Origin: JAICNR01 sp035699465
GTDB taxonomy: Bacteria; Gemmatimonadota; Gemmatimonadetes; JACCXV01; JAHWKZ01
Direction of reading: 5' to 3'
NCBI GenBank assembly: GCA_035699465.1
Contig: DASSPT010000016.1
Location: 1-49,151, forward strand
DNA length: 49,151 nucleotides
A model generated the notes under the pieces. The model was not told the origin of the DNA. It did no database searches and worked only from the letters and a program-made list of their open reading frames with translations. The first letter of the stretch is position 1. Every line of letters starts with the position of its first letter. This document shows positions 41,658 through 49,151 of this stretch, piece after piece. A program made the translations under genes and the position numbers.

Positions 41658-42356
41658 CTACAGACTGGCGTACCAGTCGTAGCCCTTGTCTTCCCAATAC
41701 CCTCCCGTCGACTGCGGCACGAAACGGATGGCCGTCAGGTACTTCACGCTCTTGTAGCCGTACTTCAGGTTCGAGTACAGCCGCGCGGGCGCGCCGTGGC
41801 CCGGGGTAAGCCAGGAACCGTTCAAGCCGATCGCGATCAGGGTCTGCGGATGGAACGCGCTCTCGCGATCCCAGCTCGACCAGTAGCCGGCGTCGAAGGA
41901 GCGGAAGTCGACGAACTCCGCGGTGGGATCCGCGCCGGCCGCGCGCGCGATCTCCGCGAGCCGCACGCCCGTCCACGAGGCCACCGACGTCCACCCCTCG
42001 ATGCAGTAGTGTCGCAGCCGCAGCGTGACGCGCGGCATCGCGCCGAGGTCGTCGAGGGTGAGGGAGAGCGGCCGGCGAACCATGCCCGATACCTCGAGCC
42101 GCCACGCGGCCGGGTCGACCCTCGGCATCATCGGGCTGATGAAGTACTGCGGGAACGAGGAGCTCTCGCTCCCGTGCGGCTCGATCCGCGCGTGCGGCCC
42201 GCCGGGCGGCACGATCGCCTGCTGGAGCCAGCGGTTGGGGCGCTCCCAGGCGCGGAGGAGCGGCCACAGCGGCCCCCCGTCCCAGCCGCAGCCGGCGGCC
42301 GCGAATCCGGCCGCCGTCAGCGCCGCTCGCCTCAGGAACTCACGCCTGTCGGGCAT
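41658..42356 (-). CDS. Tat-exported sulfite-oxidase-family molybdopterin oxidoreductase (MsrP-like)
   Basis: A 232-aa periplasmic molybdoenzyme. The signal RREFLRRAALTAAGFAAAGC combines a Tat RRxFL motif with a possible lipobox. The molybdopterin domain shows the Mo-ligand Cys in LRHYCIEGWTSVASWTGV (near residue 115), preceded by WRLEVSGMVRRPLSLTLDDL and followed by a LTPGHGAPARLY segment. MsrP repairs methionine sulfoxide with electrons from the cytochrome b MsrQ. This protein is shorter than MsrP (~330 aa), and its electron donor could be the cytochrome b encoded at 47640-48350. The substrate is undetermined. Confidence 0.85.
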   Translation of the reverse strand: MPDRREFLRRAALTAAGFAAAGCGWDGGPLWPLLRAWERPNRWLQQAIVPPGGPHARIEPHGSESSSFPQYFISPMMPRVDPAAWRLEVSGMVRRPLSLTLDDLGAMPRVTLRLRHYCIEGWTSVASWTGVRLAEIARAAGADPTAEFVDFRSFDAGYWSSWDRESAFHPQTLIAIGLNGSWLTPGHGAPARLYSNLKYGYKSVKYLTAIRFVPQSTGGYWEDKGYDWYASL

Positions 42357-42395
42357 GTGCCTTTCACCGTGGGGATCTCATTCTGTTCTGCGAGC

Positions 42396-42956
42396 CTAGG
42401 GAGCGGAGGCGTCCTCCGTACCACCCATCGGGCCGTTGCTGTTCCAGATGTCCAGGACGGTCACCCACTGCCCGTCGCGATTCTCGTGGATGGACGTCCA
42501 CTTGCCCGTGTCGTCGTACGGCTGGCCGTCCACGGTGTTCGTGCTCGTGAACGTACCGTAGCCGTACGCGAGGTCTCCCGAGGCGGATACCTCGACGCCG
42601 TCGGTCACGATGTCGATCGCGGTGAACGGCGCCGCCGTCATCATCTCGACGAACCCTGACTCGATCTCCGCGCGACCGGACATGATCGGCGTACCGGGTG
42701 CAAGGACCACGGCGTCCTCGGCATAGATGGCTGCCAGGGCGGCTCCGTCGTTCGTCAGGGCGGTGGTCTCCCACGCATCCCCGAAGTCGTCGAGCGCCTG
42801 CCGCACGGCGGCGGGGTCGACGGTGGCGGCCTCTTCGGCAGCGCCTGTTTCCGTAGCTTCGGTGGAACCCGCTTCCGTGGCCGGCTCCTGCTGACAGCCG
42901 GCAAACAGTGCGACGACGATAGCGGCCGCGAATAGCGGCATCGCGTGCTTCGGCAT
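42396..42956 (-). CDS. DUF4440/SnoaL-like lipoprotein
   Basis: A 186-aa lipoprotein: MPKHAMPLFAAAIVVALFAGC ends in a lipobox with Cys21, followed by a Glu/Thr/Ala-rich linker. The rest is an NTF2-like (DUF4440/SnoaL) fold: VRQALDDFGDAWETTALTNDGAALAAIYAEDAVVLAPG, a central GRAEIESGF, and YGYGTFTSTN then WTSIHENRDGQWVTVLDIWNSN split over the last strands. This cone-shaped fold binds small ligands; no catalytic role is visible. ATG 42956 has GGAGA upstream and a good promoter about 60 bp away. It is divergent from the formate dehydrogenase operon. Confidence 0.83.
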   Translation of the reverse strand: MPKHAMPLFAAAIVVALFAGCQQEPATEAGSTEATETGAAEEAATVDPAAVRQALDDFGDAWETTALTNDGAALAAIYAEDAVVLAPGTPIMSGRAEIESGFVEMMTAAPFTAIDIVTDGVEVSASGDLAYGYGTFTSTNTVDGQPYDDTGKWTSIHENRDGQWVTVLDIWNSNGPMGGTEDASAP

Positions 42957-43006
42957 GCTCGAGTCTCCTGGTGCAGGTAGGTTTTTCGGAAGGCGAGACA
43001 GGATTC

Positions 43007-43036
43007 ATTGTACCCGAACTCCCGTCGGCGTGGCAA
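43007..43036 (-). promoter_or_regulatory. Candidate sigma70 promoter of the DUF4440 lipoprotein gene
   Basis: On the minus strand TTGCCA (43031-43036, 5 of 6) and TACAAT (43007-43012, 5 of 6) are separated by 18 bp. The predicted start near 43000 leaves a ~43-nt leader before ATG 42956. Confidence 0.55.
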
Positions 43037-43096
43037 ACTTCCCCGTGTTGCTTCCCCGTCGAGGGCCGCGGTAGACTCGCGGGGAAAGGAGGCGCG

Positions 43097-45004
43097 ATGA
43101 GAAACCGCCACGCGCGGCTCACACGACCGCTCGTCCGCGAGAACGGCCGGCTCCGGCCGGCCTCCTGGGACGAGGCGATCGGCCGGGCCGCCGACGGGTT
43201 CCGGCGGGTGACGGACGAGCACGGGCCGAGCTCCTTCGCCTTGTTGAGCTGCTCGAAGACGACCAACGAGCTCAACTATCTGACGCAGAAGTTCGCTCGC
43301 ACCGTCATCGGCTCGAACAACGTCGACAGCTGCAACCGAACCTGACACGCTCCCAGCGTCGTCGGTCTGGCGACGGTATTCGGAGCGGGGGGCGGGACGA
43401 GCTCCTATCAGGAGATCGAGGAGACGGACGTCATCCTCCTTTGGGGATCGAACGCCCGCGAGACACACCCCATCTTCTTCCATCACCTCCTGAAAGGGGT
43501 TCGGAACGGGGCGGAGCTGTTCGTCATCGATCCCCGGCGCACGACCTCTGCGCAATGGGCCCACCACTGGCTGGGAATCGACGTCGGATCCGACATCGCT
43601 CTCGCCAACGCGGTCGCCAGGGAGATCCTGGAGGCCGGCCTCGAGAACCGCACCTTCATCGAGCGCGCGACCAGCGGCTTCGACGAGTACCGCGAATCGG
43701 TCGATCCGTGGACGCTCGAGCGCGGCGCGGCGGTGACCGGCGTGGCGCCCGAGGAGATCCGCACACTCGCCCATGCCTATGCCCGTGCGGGGAGAGCCCA
43801 GCTCTGCTGGACGCTGGGGATCACCGAGCACCACAACGCCGCCGACAACGTCTTCGCCCTCATCAATCTCGCGCTCCTGACCGGCCACGTGGGACGCTAC
43901 GGGTCGGGCCTGTGCCCCCTTCGGGGCCAGAACAACGTTCAGGGCGGCGGGGACATGGGCGCGATCCCGAACAAGCTTCCCGGCTTCCAGGACGTGGAGG
44001 CCGCCACGGCGAGGGCGAAGTTCGAGCGGGCCTGGGGGGTGCCGATCCCGGCCCGCCGGGGATGGCACATCAGCCAGATGTTCGAGGCGATGGAGGAGGG
44101 AAAGCTCCGGACCCTGTTCGTCGTCGGCGAGAACCCGGCCCAGTCGGAAGCCGACGCGAAGAAGACACGCCGTCTCCTCGAGGGCCTCGACCTCATGGTG
44201 GTGCAGGACATCTTCGCGACCCAGACGGCCGAGATGGCCGACGTCGTCCTCCCGGCCGCGGCCGGATGGGCCGAGACCGAGGGCACGGTGACCAGCAGCG
44301 AGCGACGCGTCCAGCGCGTGCGGAAGGCGATCGACCCGCCGGGCGAGGCCCGCGACGATCTGCGGATCCTCGCGGACATCGCACGCCGGCTCGGTCACGA
44401 CTGGGGCCAGCCGAGCGCGGAGGACGTGTGGAACGAGCTCCGGTCGCTGTCCCCGATGCACGCCGGCATGAGCTACGCCAGGCTCGAGGAGATGGGCGGC
44501 ATCCAGTGGCCCTGCCCCGACGACGGGCACCCGGGAACCCTGTTCCTCCACGATCGCCTCTGGAAGGAGCCGCGCGAGGGGCCGGCGGCCCCGTTCATCC
44601 CGGTCGAGTACGAGCCGCCGGTCGACGAGCTGACCGAGGAGTATCCGATCCGGCTCACGACGGGCCGGTGTCTCGATTCCTTCAACACGGGCGTCCAGAG
44701 CGGGCGCTACACGGCGCCGATCCGGCGCGGCGGGTGCGTCGAGCTGTCCCCCGAGGACGCCGAGGCCCTCGGTGTCGAGCCGGGCGAACGCGTGCGCGTC
44801 ACGTCGAGGCGTGGCTCGGTCGACGGTCCCGTCTGGATCGACCCCGGCCTCCGGGCCGGCCTCGCCTTCATGACCCTCCACTTCCCCGACGAGGTCGACA
44901 CGAACTTGCTGACGATCGACGCCTGGGATCCCAAGTCGGGGACCGCCGAATTCAAGGCCAGCGCGGTCCGGATCGAGAAGCTCGAGCCGGCGCTCGCCGG
45001 CTGA
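43097..45004 (+). CDS. fdhF: Formate dehydrogenase catalytic subunit, selenocysteine-containing (molybdopterin domains only)
   Basis: Oxidises formate to CO2 at a bis-MGD Mo/W centre. The chain is 635 aa if TGA 43343-43345 is read as selenocysteine (Sec83). The context NNVDSCNRT-U-HAPSVVGL aligns with E. coli FdhH NNVDCCARV-U-HGPSVAG, including the catalytic His after Sec. The catalytic Arg lies in LRGQNNVQGGGDMG. The C-terminal dinucleotide-binding domain has TTGRCLDSFNTGVQSGR and LSPEDAEALGVEPGERV. The N-terminal [4Fe-4S] domain is missing: the protein begins at RLTRPLVREN, exactly where that domain ends in FdhF, and the missing part is in the third gene (46823-47767). ATG 43097 has an ideal AAAGGAGG site. 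Standard gene finding would split this gene at the TGA. Confidence 0.93.
43343..43375 (+). promoter_or_regulatory. Selenocysteine TGA codon with bacterial SECIS hairpin
   Basis: After TGA (43343-43345) an 11-nt spacer leads to a 7-bp stem, CGTCGTC (43357-43363) with GGCGACG (43369-43375, one G-U pair), capped by the loop GGTCT (43364-43368). Loop sequence and its distance from TGA (18 nt) equal those of the E. coli fdhF SECIS, the binding site of SelB. This supports UGA readthrough by tRNA-Sec. Confidence 0.9.
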
Positions 45005-45014
45005 GGAGCGCGCG

Positions 45015-46826
45015 GTGGACCTGAAGCTCATGGCGGCCGAGCCTTCGGCGGCCGAGCGCGAGGCCGTAGACGCCTTTCTCGCCTCGCTCGCGGGGCCCAT
45101 CGGCGACGGCCCGCCCCCGCGACACCTCCTGCTGCCCGCGCTCCACGCCCTCGTCGACGCGATCGGATGGGTCAGCGAAGGCGGCCTCAATCACGTCTGC
45201 GAACGCTTCGGGCTCCCGCCCGCCGAGGCCTACGGTGTGGCCAGCTTCTACGCGCTGTTGCCGACGGAGCCGCGTGCCCCGGTCGTCATCCACGCCTGCG
45301 ACGACATCGTCTGCCGGATCGCGGGAGCGGACCGGGTCGCGGCCGTCCTCGAGGAGGTGCTCGGCCCGGCCGGCGGGACCGACGCCGTCACATGGCTTCC
45401 GAGCCCCTGTGTGGGGGCGTGCGACCGGGCGCCCGCGGCGTTCGTTCAGCGTTCCAACGCGGAGAACGCGACCGTTGACAGCCTCGCCCCGGGATCGCCT
45501 ATCGAGCTCCTGCTGGCCGATCTCGCGGGCAGGGAGGGCACGGACCTCGCCATCCCGTTGCGGTCGGGCCGCGTGCGGATCCCGCAGGTCGAAGACGCGG
45601 TCACCGGCCTTCGTCTCCTCCGCCGTATGGGCCGCGTGGACCCCGCGAGCCTCGACGACTACCGGGCGGCCGGCGGATACGAGGCGCTGCGTCGAGCGGT
45701 GGAACTCGGTCCCGCGGCCGTCATCAGGGAAGTGACCGATTCGCGTCTGGTGGGGCGCGGGGGCGCGGCCTTTCCCGCGGGCCGCAAGTGGTCCGCGGTG
45801 GCGACGGCGCCCGCGCGACCCCACTTCCTGGTGTGCAACGCCGACGAGTCGGAACCGGGGACGTTCAAGGACCGGGCGCTCATGGAGGAGGACCCGTTCG
45901 CGCTCGTAGAGGCGATGACGATCGCCGGCTTCGCCACGGGATGCGAGAAATCGTATCTCTACGTGCGAGGAGAGTATCCGATCGCCACGGCCCGGCTCGA
46001 TCGGGCGATCCGCGAGTGCAGGCATCAGGGCCTCCTCGGCACGGACGTCATGGGGGCCGGCTTCGACTTCGACATCGAGATCCGTCGCGGTGGAGGGGCG
46101 TACATCTGCGGCGAGGAGACAGCGCTGTTCAACTCGATCGAGGGGTTCCGCGGCGAGCCGCGCAACAAGCCGCCGTTCCCAACGGACCGCGGACTCTTCG
46201 GCAAGCCGACCCTGGTCAACAACGTCGAGACGCTCGTCAACGTCCTGGACATCGTCCTCGAAGGAGGGCCTGCGTTCGCCGCGGTGGGAACCGAAGGGTC
46301 GACCGGGACCAAGCTGTTCTGCGTTTCGGGGAACGTGACCCGGCCGGGGCTCTACGAGGTCGCGTTCGGGACGACGCTTCGTCAGCTCCTGGACCTCGCC
46401 GGCGGCGTGGCCGGCGATCGTCGGATGAAGGCGGTGCTCCTCGGGGGAGCCGCCGGGACCTTCGTCTCGCCCGAGCGGCTAGACCTTCCGCTGACCTTCG
46501 AGGGCACACGCGCCGCCGGAGCCGCGATCGGCTCGGGGGTGGTCGTCGTCTTCGACGACACCGCCGATCTCGCGGACATCCTGCTCAGGATCGCGGCCTT
46601 CTTCCGCCACGAGTCGTGCGGGCAGTGCGTTCCCTGTCGGGTGGGGACGGTCCGGCAGGAAGAAGCGCTGGAGCGACTGGTCGCCGGCGGGGACGAAGCC
46701 GCGCTCCTGGACGAGATCGCCCGCGGCATGGGCGACGCGTCGATCTGTGGGCTCGGGCACACGGCAGGCCTCGCGGTCCGCTCGGCGCTCGGCCTGGGCC
46801 TGATCGGAAACGGGGGGCCCCCGTGA
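45015..46826 (+). CDS. NuoE-NuoF fusion, diaphorase subunit of NAD-linked formate dehydrogenase
   Basis: A 603-aa fusion. Residues ~1-160 are NuoE/thioredoxin-like [2Fe-2S]: LNHVCERFGLPPAEAYGVASFY, with cluster Cys in HACDDIVC and PCVGACDRAP. Residues ~185-600 are NuoF: RGGAAFPAGRKW for NADH/FMN, CNADESEPGTFKDR, GAYICGEETALFNSIEG, and the [4Fe-4S] motif ESCGQCVPCR with its last Cys in SICGLGHTAG. It passes electrons between the formate dehydrogenase Fe-S chain and NAD+. GTG 45015 follows the catalytic gene by 10 bp with GAGGAG upstream; the stop overlaps the third gene (GTGA). Confidence 0.93.
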   Translation: MDLKLMAAEPSAAEREAVDAFLASLAGPIGDGPPPRHLLLPALHALVDAIGWVSEGGLNHVCERFGLPPAEAYGVASFYALLPTEPRAPVVIHACDDIVCRIAGADRVAAVLEEVLGPAGGTDAVTWLPSPCVGACDRAPAAFVQRSNAENATVDSLAPGSPIELLLADLAGREGTDLAIPLRSGRVRIPQVEDAVTGLRLLRRMGRVDPASLDDYRAAGGYEALRRAVELGPAAVIREVTDSRLVGRGGAAFPAGRKWSAVATAPARPHFLVCNADESEPGTFKDRALMEEDPFALVEAMTIAGFATGCEKSYLYVRGEYPIATARLDRAIRECRHQGLLGTDVMGAGFDFDIEIRRGGGAYICGEETALFNSIEGFRGEPRNKPPFPTDRGLFGKPTLVNNVETLVNVLDIVLEGGPAFAAVGTEGSTGTKLFCVSGNVTRPGLYEVAFGTTLRQLLDLAGGVAGDRRMKAVLLGGAAGTFVSPERLDLPLTFEGTRAAGAAIGSGVVVVFDDTADLADILLRIAAFFRHESCGQCVPCRVGTVRQEEALERLVAGGDEAALLDEIARGMGDASICGLGHTAGLAVRSALGLGLIGNGGPP

Positions 46827-47767
46827 GCGCCGTGCCCGACGCGACCGGCCGGACCGTGGCGCTCACGATCGACGGGCGCGGCGTATCGGTTCCCGAGGGC
46901 TCGACGCTGCTCTCCGCCTGCCGCGCGGCGGGGATCTCCACTCCGACACTGTGTTTCCTCGAAACACTTACGCCGGTCAACACGTGTCGGGTCTGCGTCG
47001 TCGAAGTCGAGGGCTCCCGCGCTCTCGTTCCCGCCTGCTCGCGGCCGGCGGAATCGGGGATGGTCGTGTCCACCGACAGCGAGCGCGTCCGGCACAGCCG
47101 GAAGATGGTCCTCGAGTTCCTCGCCTCTTCGGTCGACATGTCCCTCGCCAGCTCCGAGATCCACGGATGGATGGAAACGTACGGAGCGAATCCCGGTCGC
47201 TACGGCCCTGTGCCCGAGACCGTGGCGCAGCCGCCGAAGGTGCAGGACGAGCTCTACGTGCGGGACTACAGCAAGTGCATCCTGTGCTACAAGTGCGTTC
47301 AGGCGTGCGGCGTCGAGGCCCAGAACACGTTCGCGATCGCCGTCGCGGGGCGCGGATTCGACGCGCGGATCTCGACCGAGTTCGACGTCACATTGCCCGA
47401 TTCGGCGTGCGTGTACTGCGGAAACTGCATCGGGGTTTGCCCCACCGGCGCGCTGATCTTCAAGACCGAGTTCGACATGCGCCGGGAGGGGACGTGGGAC
47501 GAGTCACGGCAGTCCGTCACCCGAACGGTGTGCGCCTACTGCGGGGTGGGCTGCAATCTCGACCTGCACGTGCAGGACAACCGCATCGTCAAGGTCACGT
47601 CGCCCCTCGACCACGACGTCACGAGCGGCCACCTGTGCATCAAGGGACGGTTCGGCTGGCGGCACGTGCAGGCGGGTCTGGACGAACCGGCTGGTCCGGT
47701 GCCTGCCCCCGATACGGGCCCAGGATCATCGAGCGGGTCGCCTCCCGATCGACGACCAGCGTCATGA
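46823..47767 (+). CDS. Detached Fe-S N-terminal module of formate dehydrogenase alpha chain
   Basis: A 314-aa ferredoxin-like protein equal to the N-terminal third of NAD-linked FdhA/NuoG-type proteins. It contains a [2Fe-2S] domain (LCFLETLTPVNTCRVCVVEVEG), two [4Fe-4S] sites (CILCYKCVQACG; CVYCGNCIGVCPTG), and the Molybdop_Fe4S4 motif CAYCGVGCNLDLHV with HLCIKGRFGW. The Lys of CIKG matches Lys44 of E. coli FdhH, which bridges the cluster and the pterin. The His-Cys3 [4Fe-4S] site usual after the [2Fe-2S] domain is absent (SSEIHGWMETYG has no Cys). The conserved part ends at GRFGWRHVQ; the last ~30 residues are Pro/Gly/Ser-rich and lie antisense to the cytochrome b gene (128-bp overlap). GTG 46823 overlaps the previous stop. 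Confidence 0.9.
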   Translation: MSAVPDATGRTVALTIDGRGVSVPEGSTLLSACRAAGISTPTLCFLETLTPVNTCRVCVVEVEGSRALVPACSRPAESGMVVSTDSERVRHSRKMVLEFLASSVDMSLASSEIHGWMETYGANPGRYGPVPETVAQPPKVQDELYVRDYSKCILCYKCVQACGVEAQNTFAIAVAGRGFDARISTEFDVTLPDSACVYCGNCIGVCPTGALIFKTEFDMRREGTWDESRQSVTRTVCAYCGVGCNLDLHVQDNRIVKVTSPLDHDVTSGHLCIKGRFGWRHVQAGLDEPAGPVPAPDTGPGSSSGSPPDRRPAS

Positions 47768-48350
47768 AGAGGTGGCCCAGCGTGAAGCCGACGAACGCCC
47801 AGACGACCAGGAAGTGCCAGAAGCGCGCCCACACGTAGCCGCCCATCCACGCGACCAGGGGTAGCGAGACCGGCTTCCAGATCGCGAATCCGGTCGCCAC
47901 CGCGAGGACTCCCAGGGCGAACGTCCCCGTGTAGGCGAGCTTCTGAAGGCCGTTGTAGACCTCGTACTCCGGCTTCTCCCGGCGCAGGCGCGCGTACCAG
48001 GCGGCCATCTGCCATGCACCGCGCGCGTCGCGCGGCCGGAACGCGCGCCGGCGCCACTCGCCGCTGCCCAGCTGCCAGCCCAGCCAGACCAGCCCGTTGG
48101 CGACGAATCCCCACATGAGGAACAGGTGCCACTTGAGCCCGCCGGCGAGCCAGCCGCCCAGCCGCACGGCTTCCGGGAATCGCTCACCCGCCCACGGCCA
48201 GCAGCAGAACTCGGCGCCGCGTTCGGCGAAGGCGGGATAGGCGTGGAAGATCTGTAGCCCGCTGGCGATCATCCCCGCCAGGAGGACCACGTTCAGCCAA
48301 TGGGTGATCCGCAGAAGAAGCGGCTGCTCGAAGCGTACGGTTCGCTCCAC
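47640..48350 (-). CDS. Cytochrome b561/FdnI-type membrane cytochrome b
   Basis: A ~236-aa membrane protein with four to five helices and candidate haem ligands: RITHWLNVVLLAGMIASGLQ with His in helix 1, GLKWHLFLMWGF in helix 2, and ARFWHFLVVWAFVGFTLGHLF in the last. This is the prokaryotic cytochrome b561/FDH-gamma family, which passes electrons between quinones and periplasmic enzymes. The start is uncertain: GTG 48350 gives the expected VRFEQPLLLRITHW beginning; the frame is open to 48488. Its C-terminal tail overlaps the formate dehydrogenase operon tail-to-tail. The likely partner is the Tat-exported molybdoenzyme at 41658-42356, since the formate dehydrogenase here is cytoplasmic (inference). 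Confidence 0.82.
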   Translation of the reverse strand: MERTVRFEQPLLLRITHWLNVVLLAGMIASGLQIFHAYPAFAERGAEFCCWPWAGERFPEAVRLGGWLAGGLKWHLFLMWGFVANGLVWLGWQLGSGEWRRRAFRPRDARGAWQMAAWYARLRREKPEYEVYNGLQKLAYTGTFALGVLAVATGFAIWKPVSLPLVAWMGGYVWARFWHFLVVWAFVGFTLGHLFMTLVVDREATRSMILGPYRGQAPDQPVRPDPPARAASRTVP

Positions 48351-48471
48351 ACGTACCCGAGATCCGCGCGTCCGGCTCTCGCCCGAGGACAAGCCAACGT
48401 CCACGCGCCCCCGCTTCCGGCGACGGGCGCAAGCTATGGTAGTGCGATAATCGGACCCGGACGCCGCGGGA

Positions 48472-49146
48472 TCAAGCCCACCTCGCATCGCCGACCATCT
48501 CCGCGAGGCGCTGGGGATTGACGAGCAGGTCCCTGCGCTGGCGCTTGACGAGTCCCTGCTGCTCCAGCTCGGACAGAACGGTCGATGTATGCGGGCGGCT
48601 CGCGCCGACGATATGTGCCATCGTCTCGTGCGTCAGCGGATGCGCGAGTCGGACGAACCGGTCGGAGCCCTCATTACCAATATCGGCGAAGTCCAGGAGC
48701 AATCGGCATAGCCGCATGGACACCTCTTCGGACATGACTCCCATGAGCCGTGCGGTCAGTCGGGCCAACCGGCGAGTCAACGCCTGTGTCACGGAGATCA
48801 GCACTTCGGGGTGCTCCCCGGTAATGTCCTCGAAGTCCGCGAGCTCCAGAGCAACACCCGACAATCGGGTCATCGCGACGACCTCGTAGTCCGACTCCAG
48901 ACTCCTCCCCATCAGCACGCGCGATCCGATGATGTCTCCGGGACGGAACACATAGACGATCCTCTCGCGGCCGTCGACGGTGGCGGCGGAGAGCTTGGCG
49001 AGGCCGGCCAGCAGGAAGATGAGCCGCCTGGGTGGATTCACCAGCCCGGCAACCCTTTCGTTTTTCCGGAACTCGATAATCCTCGCCCGGCGAGCGATGG
49101 CGTCCAGCGCGGCGGGGCCGAGCTCGCCCAGTGCGGGGCTCGTCAC
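48472..49146 (-). CDS. Crp/Fnr family transcriptional regulator
   Basis: A ~224-aa regulator with an N-terminal cyclic-nucleotide-binding-like beta-barrel (IIEFRKNERVAG; RIVYVFRPGDIIGSRVLM), a dimerisation helix (ISVTQALTRRLARLTARLMG) and a C-terminal winged HTH (LTHETMAHIVGASRPHTSTVLSELEQQGLVKR). Only one Cys is present, so it cannot carry an FNR-type [4Fe-4S] cluster. The glycine-rich phosphate-binding PGDIIG.R region is only partly like cAMP-binding Crp. GTG 49146 is the first visible start; the N-terminus may continue beyond the window. It precedes the cytochrome b gene on the same strand. Confidence 0.88.
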   Translation of the reverse strand: MTSPALGELGPAALDAIARRARIIEFRKNERVAGLVNPPRRLIFLLAGLAKLSAATVDGRERIVYVFRPGDIIGSRVLMGRSLESDYEVVAMTRLSGVALELADFEDITGEHPEVLISVTQALTRRLARLTARLMGVMSEEVSMRLCRLLLDFADIGNEGSDRFVRLAHPLTHETMAHIVGASRPHTSTVLSELEQQGLVKRQRRDLLVNPQRLAEMVGDARWA

Positions 49147-49151
49147 AAGCA

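Noticed and set aside
43030..43053. Sigma54 promoter for the formate dehydrogenase operon (TGGC...TTGC)
   Set aside because: The distance between the GG and GC elements is about 6 bp too long for a -24/-12 promoter.
43343..43345. TGA as a nonsense mutation splitting a broken formate dehydrogenase gene
   Set aside because: It lies at the Sec position of FdhF, is followed by a SECIS with the E. coli loop and spacing, and the remaining reading frame is intact.
42755..45190. Long open frame (811 codons) antisense to the formate dehydrogenase gene
   Set aside because: Same artefact of GC-rich codons; the sense strand carries conserved catalytic motifs and a strong ribosome-binding site.
45015..47767. 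Part of a respiratory complex I (nuo) operon
   Set aside because: NuoE/F and NuoG-like parts are present, but they follow a formate dehydrogenase catalytic gene, no membrane nuo genes occur, and the third gene ends in the Fe4S4 domain of FdhF.
47640..48350. Cytochrome b as membrane subunit of the formate dehydrogenase
   Set aside because: The formate dehydrogenase here has a NuoEF diaphorase and no Tat signal, so it is cytoplasmic and NAD-linked; the cytochrome is on the opposite strand.

Overview
The window is high-GC, gene-dense DNA from a Gram-negative bacterium. Evidence for an outer membrane is a beta-barrel protein ending in Phe and several lipobox lipoproteins; Tat-type signals are also present. 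The mixture of a SWIB-domain protein, M1 peptidase lipoprotein, DUF3298, UbiB kinase, many class III cyclases and a Sec-containing formate dehydrogenase resembles environmental Gemmatimonadota/Eisenbacteria-like lineages. No rRNA or clear marker fixes the phylum, so this placement is only an impression.

Layout. 1-6.5 kb: an NDUFA9-like NAD(P)-binding protein (cut by the edge) translationally coupled to trmB; an AT-richer HTH/GHKL-ATPase/STAS-like gene behind four 22-bp-spaced repeats; a FabL-like SDR; a DUF3298 protein; a PHP lipoprotein coupled to a DUF1499 protein; a CPXCG zinc-ribbon protein. 6.6-15.4 kb: tRNA-Asn(GTT), DUF981 and DUF456 membrane proteins, two SDRs, a DsbA-NhaA fusion, two envelope proteins, a phosphoglycolate phosphatase and an M1 peptidase lipoprotein, closed by a terminator hairpin. 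15.4-22.4 kb, all minus strand: SWIB protein, UbiB kinase, OmdA-like protein, gdhA, two paralogous Cys-rich proteins of unknown function, a beta-barrel protein and yhbY. A SAM-I riboswitch with a transcription terminator heads the last group. 22.4-29.7 kb: an SbcD/SbcC-like (YhaO/YhaN-like) nuclease-ATPase pair, two tandem membrane cyclases and a lipoprotein with a strong intrinsic terminator. 29.8-34.7 kb: a giant zinc ribbon-cyclase-AAA-TPR regulator and a Tat-exported class V aminotransferase-like protein, followed by a 126-bp palindromic element. 34.8-41.5 kb: a six-gene minus-strand operon (cyclase-TolB-TPR, AtuA body, GT39-like glycosyltransferase, AtuA C-terminal domain, crotonase, methyltransferase). 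41.6-49.15 kb: a sulfite-oxidase-family molybdoenzyme, a DUF4440 lipoprotein, the plus-strand formate dehydrogenase operon, a cytochrome b and a Crp-family regulator.

The most notable systems are three. (1) A selenocysteine formate dehydrogenase with an E. coli-like SECIS hairpin. Its alpha chain is split into two genes in inverted order around a fused NuoE-NuoF diaphorase, so the Fe-S/Lys relay module lies on a different polypeptide from the Sec active site. (2) A SAM-I riboswitch with terminator and antiterminator whose first downstream gene is an uncharacterised Cys-rich protein with a paralogue about 2 kb away. (3) A low-GC HTH-GHKL-STAS-like gene whose upstream region and start codon are covered by exact 22-bp-period repeats, suggesting autoregulation. 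Class III nucleotide cyclases are also unusually dense (four in 16 kb, in three architectures).
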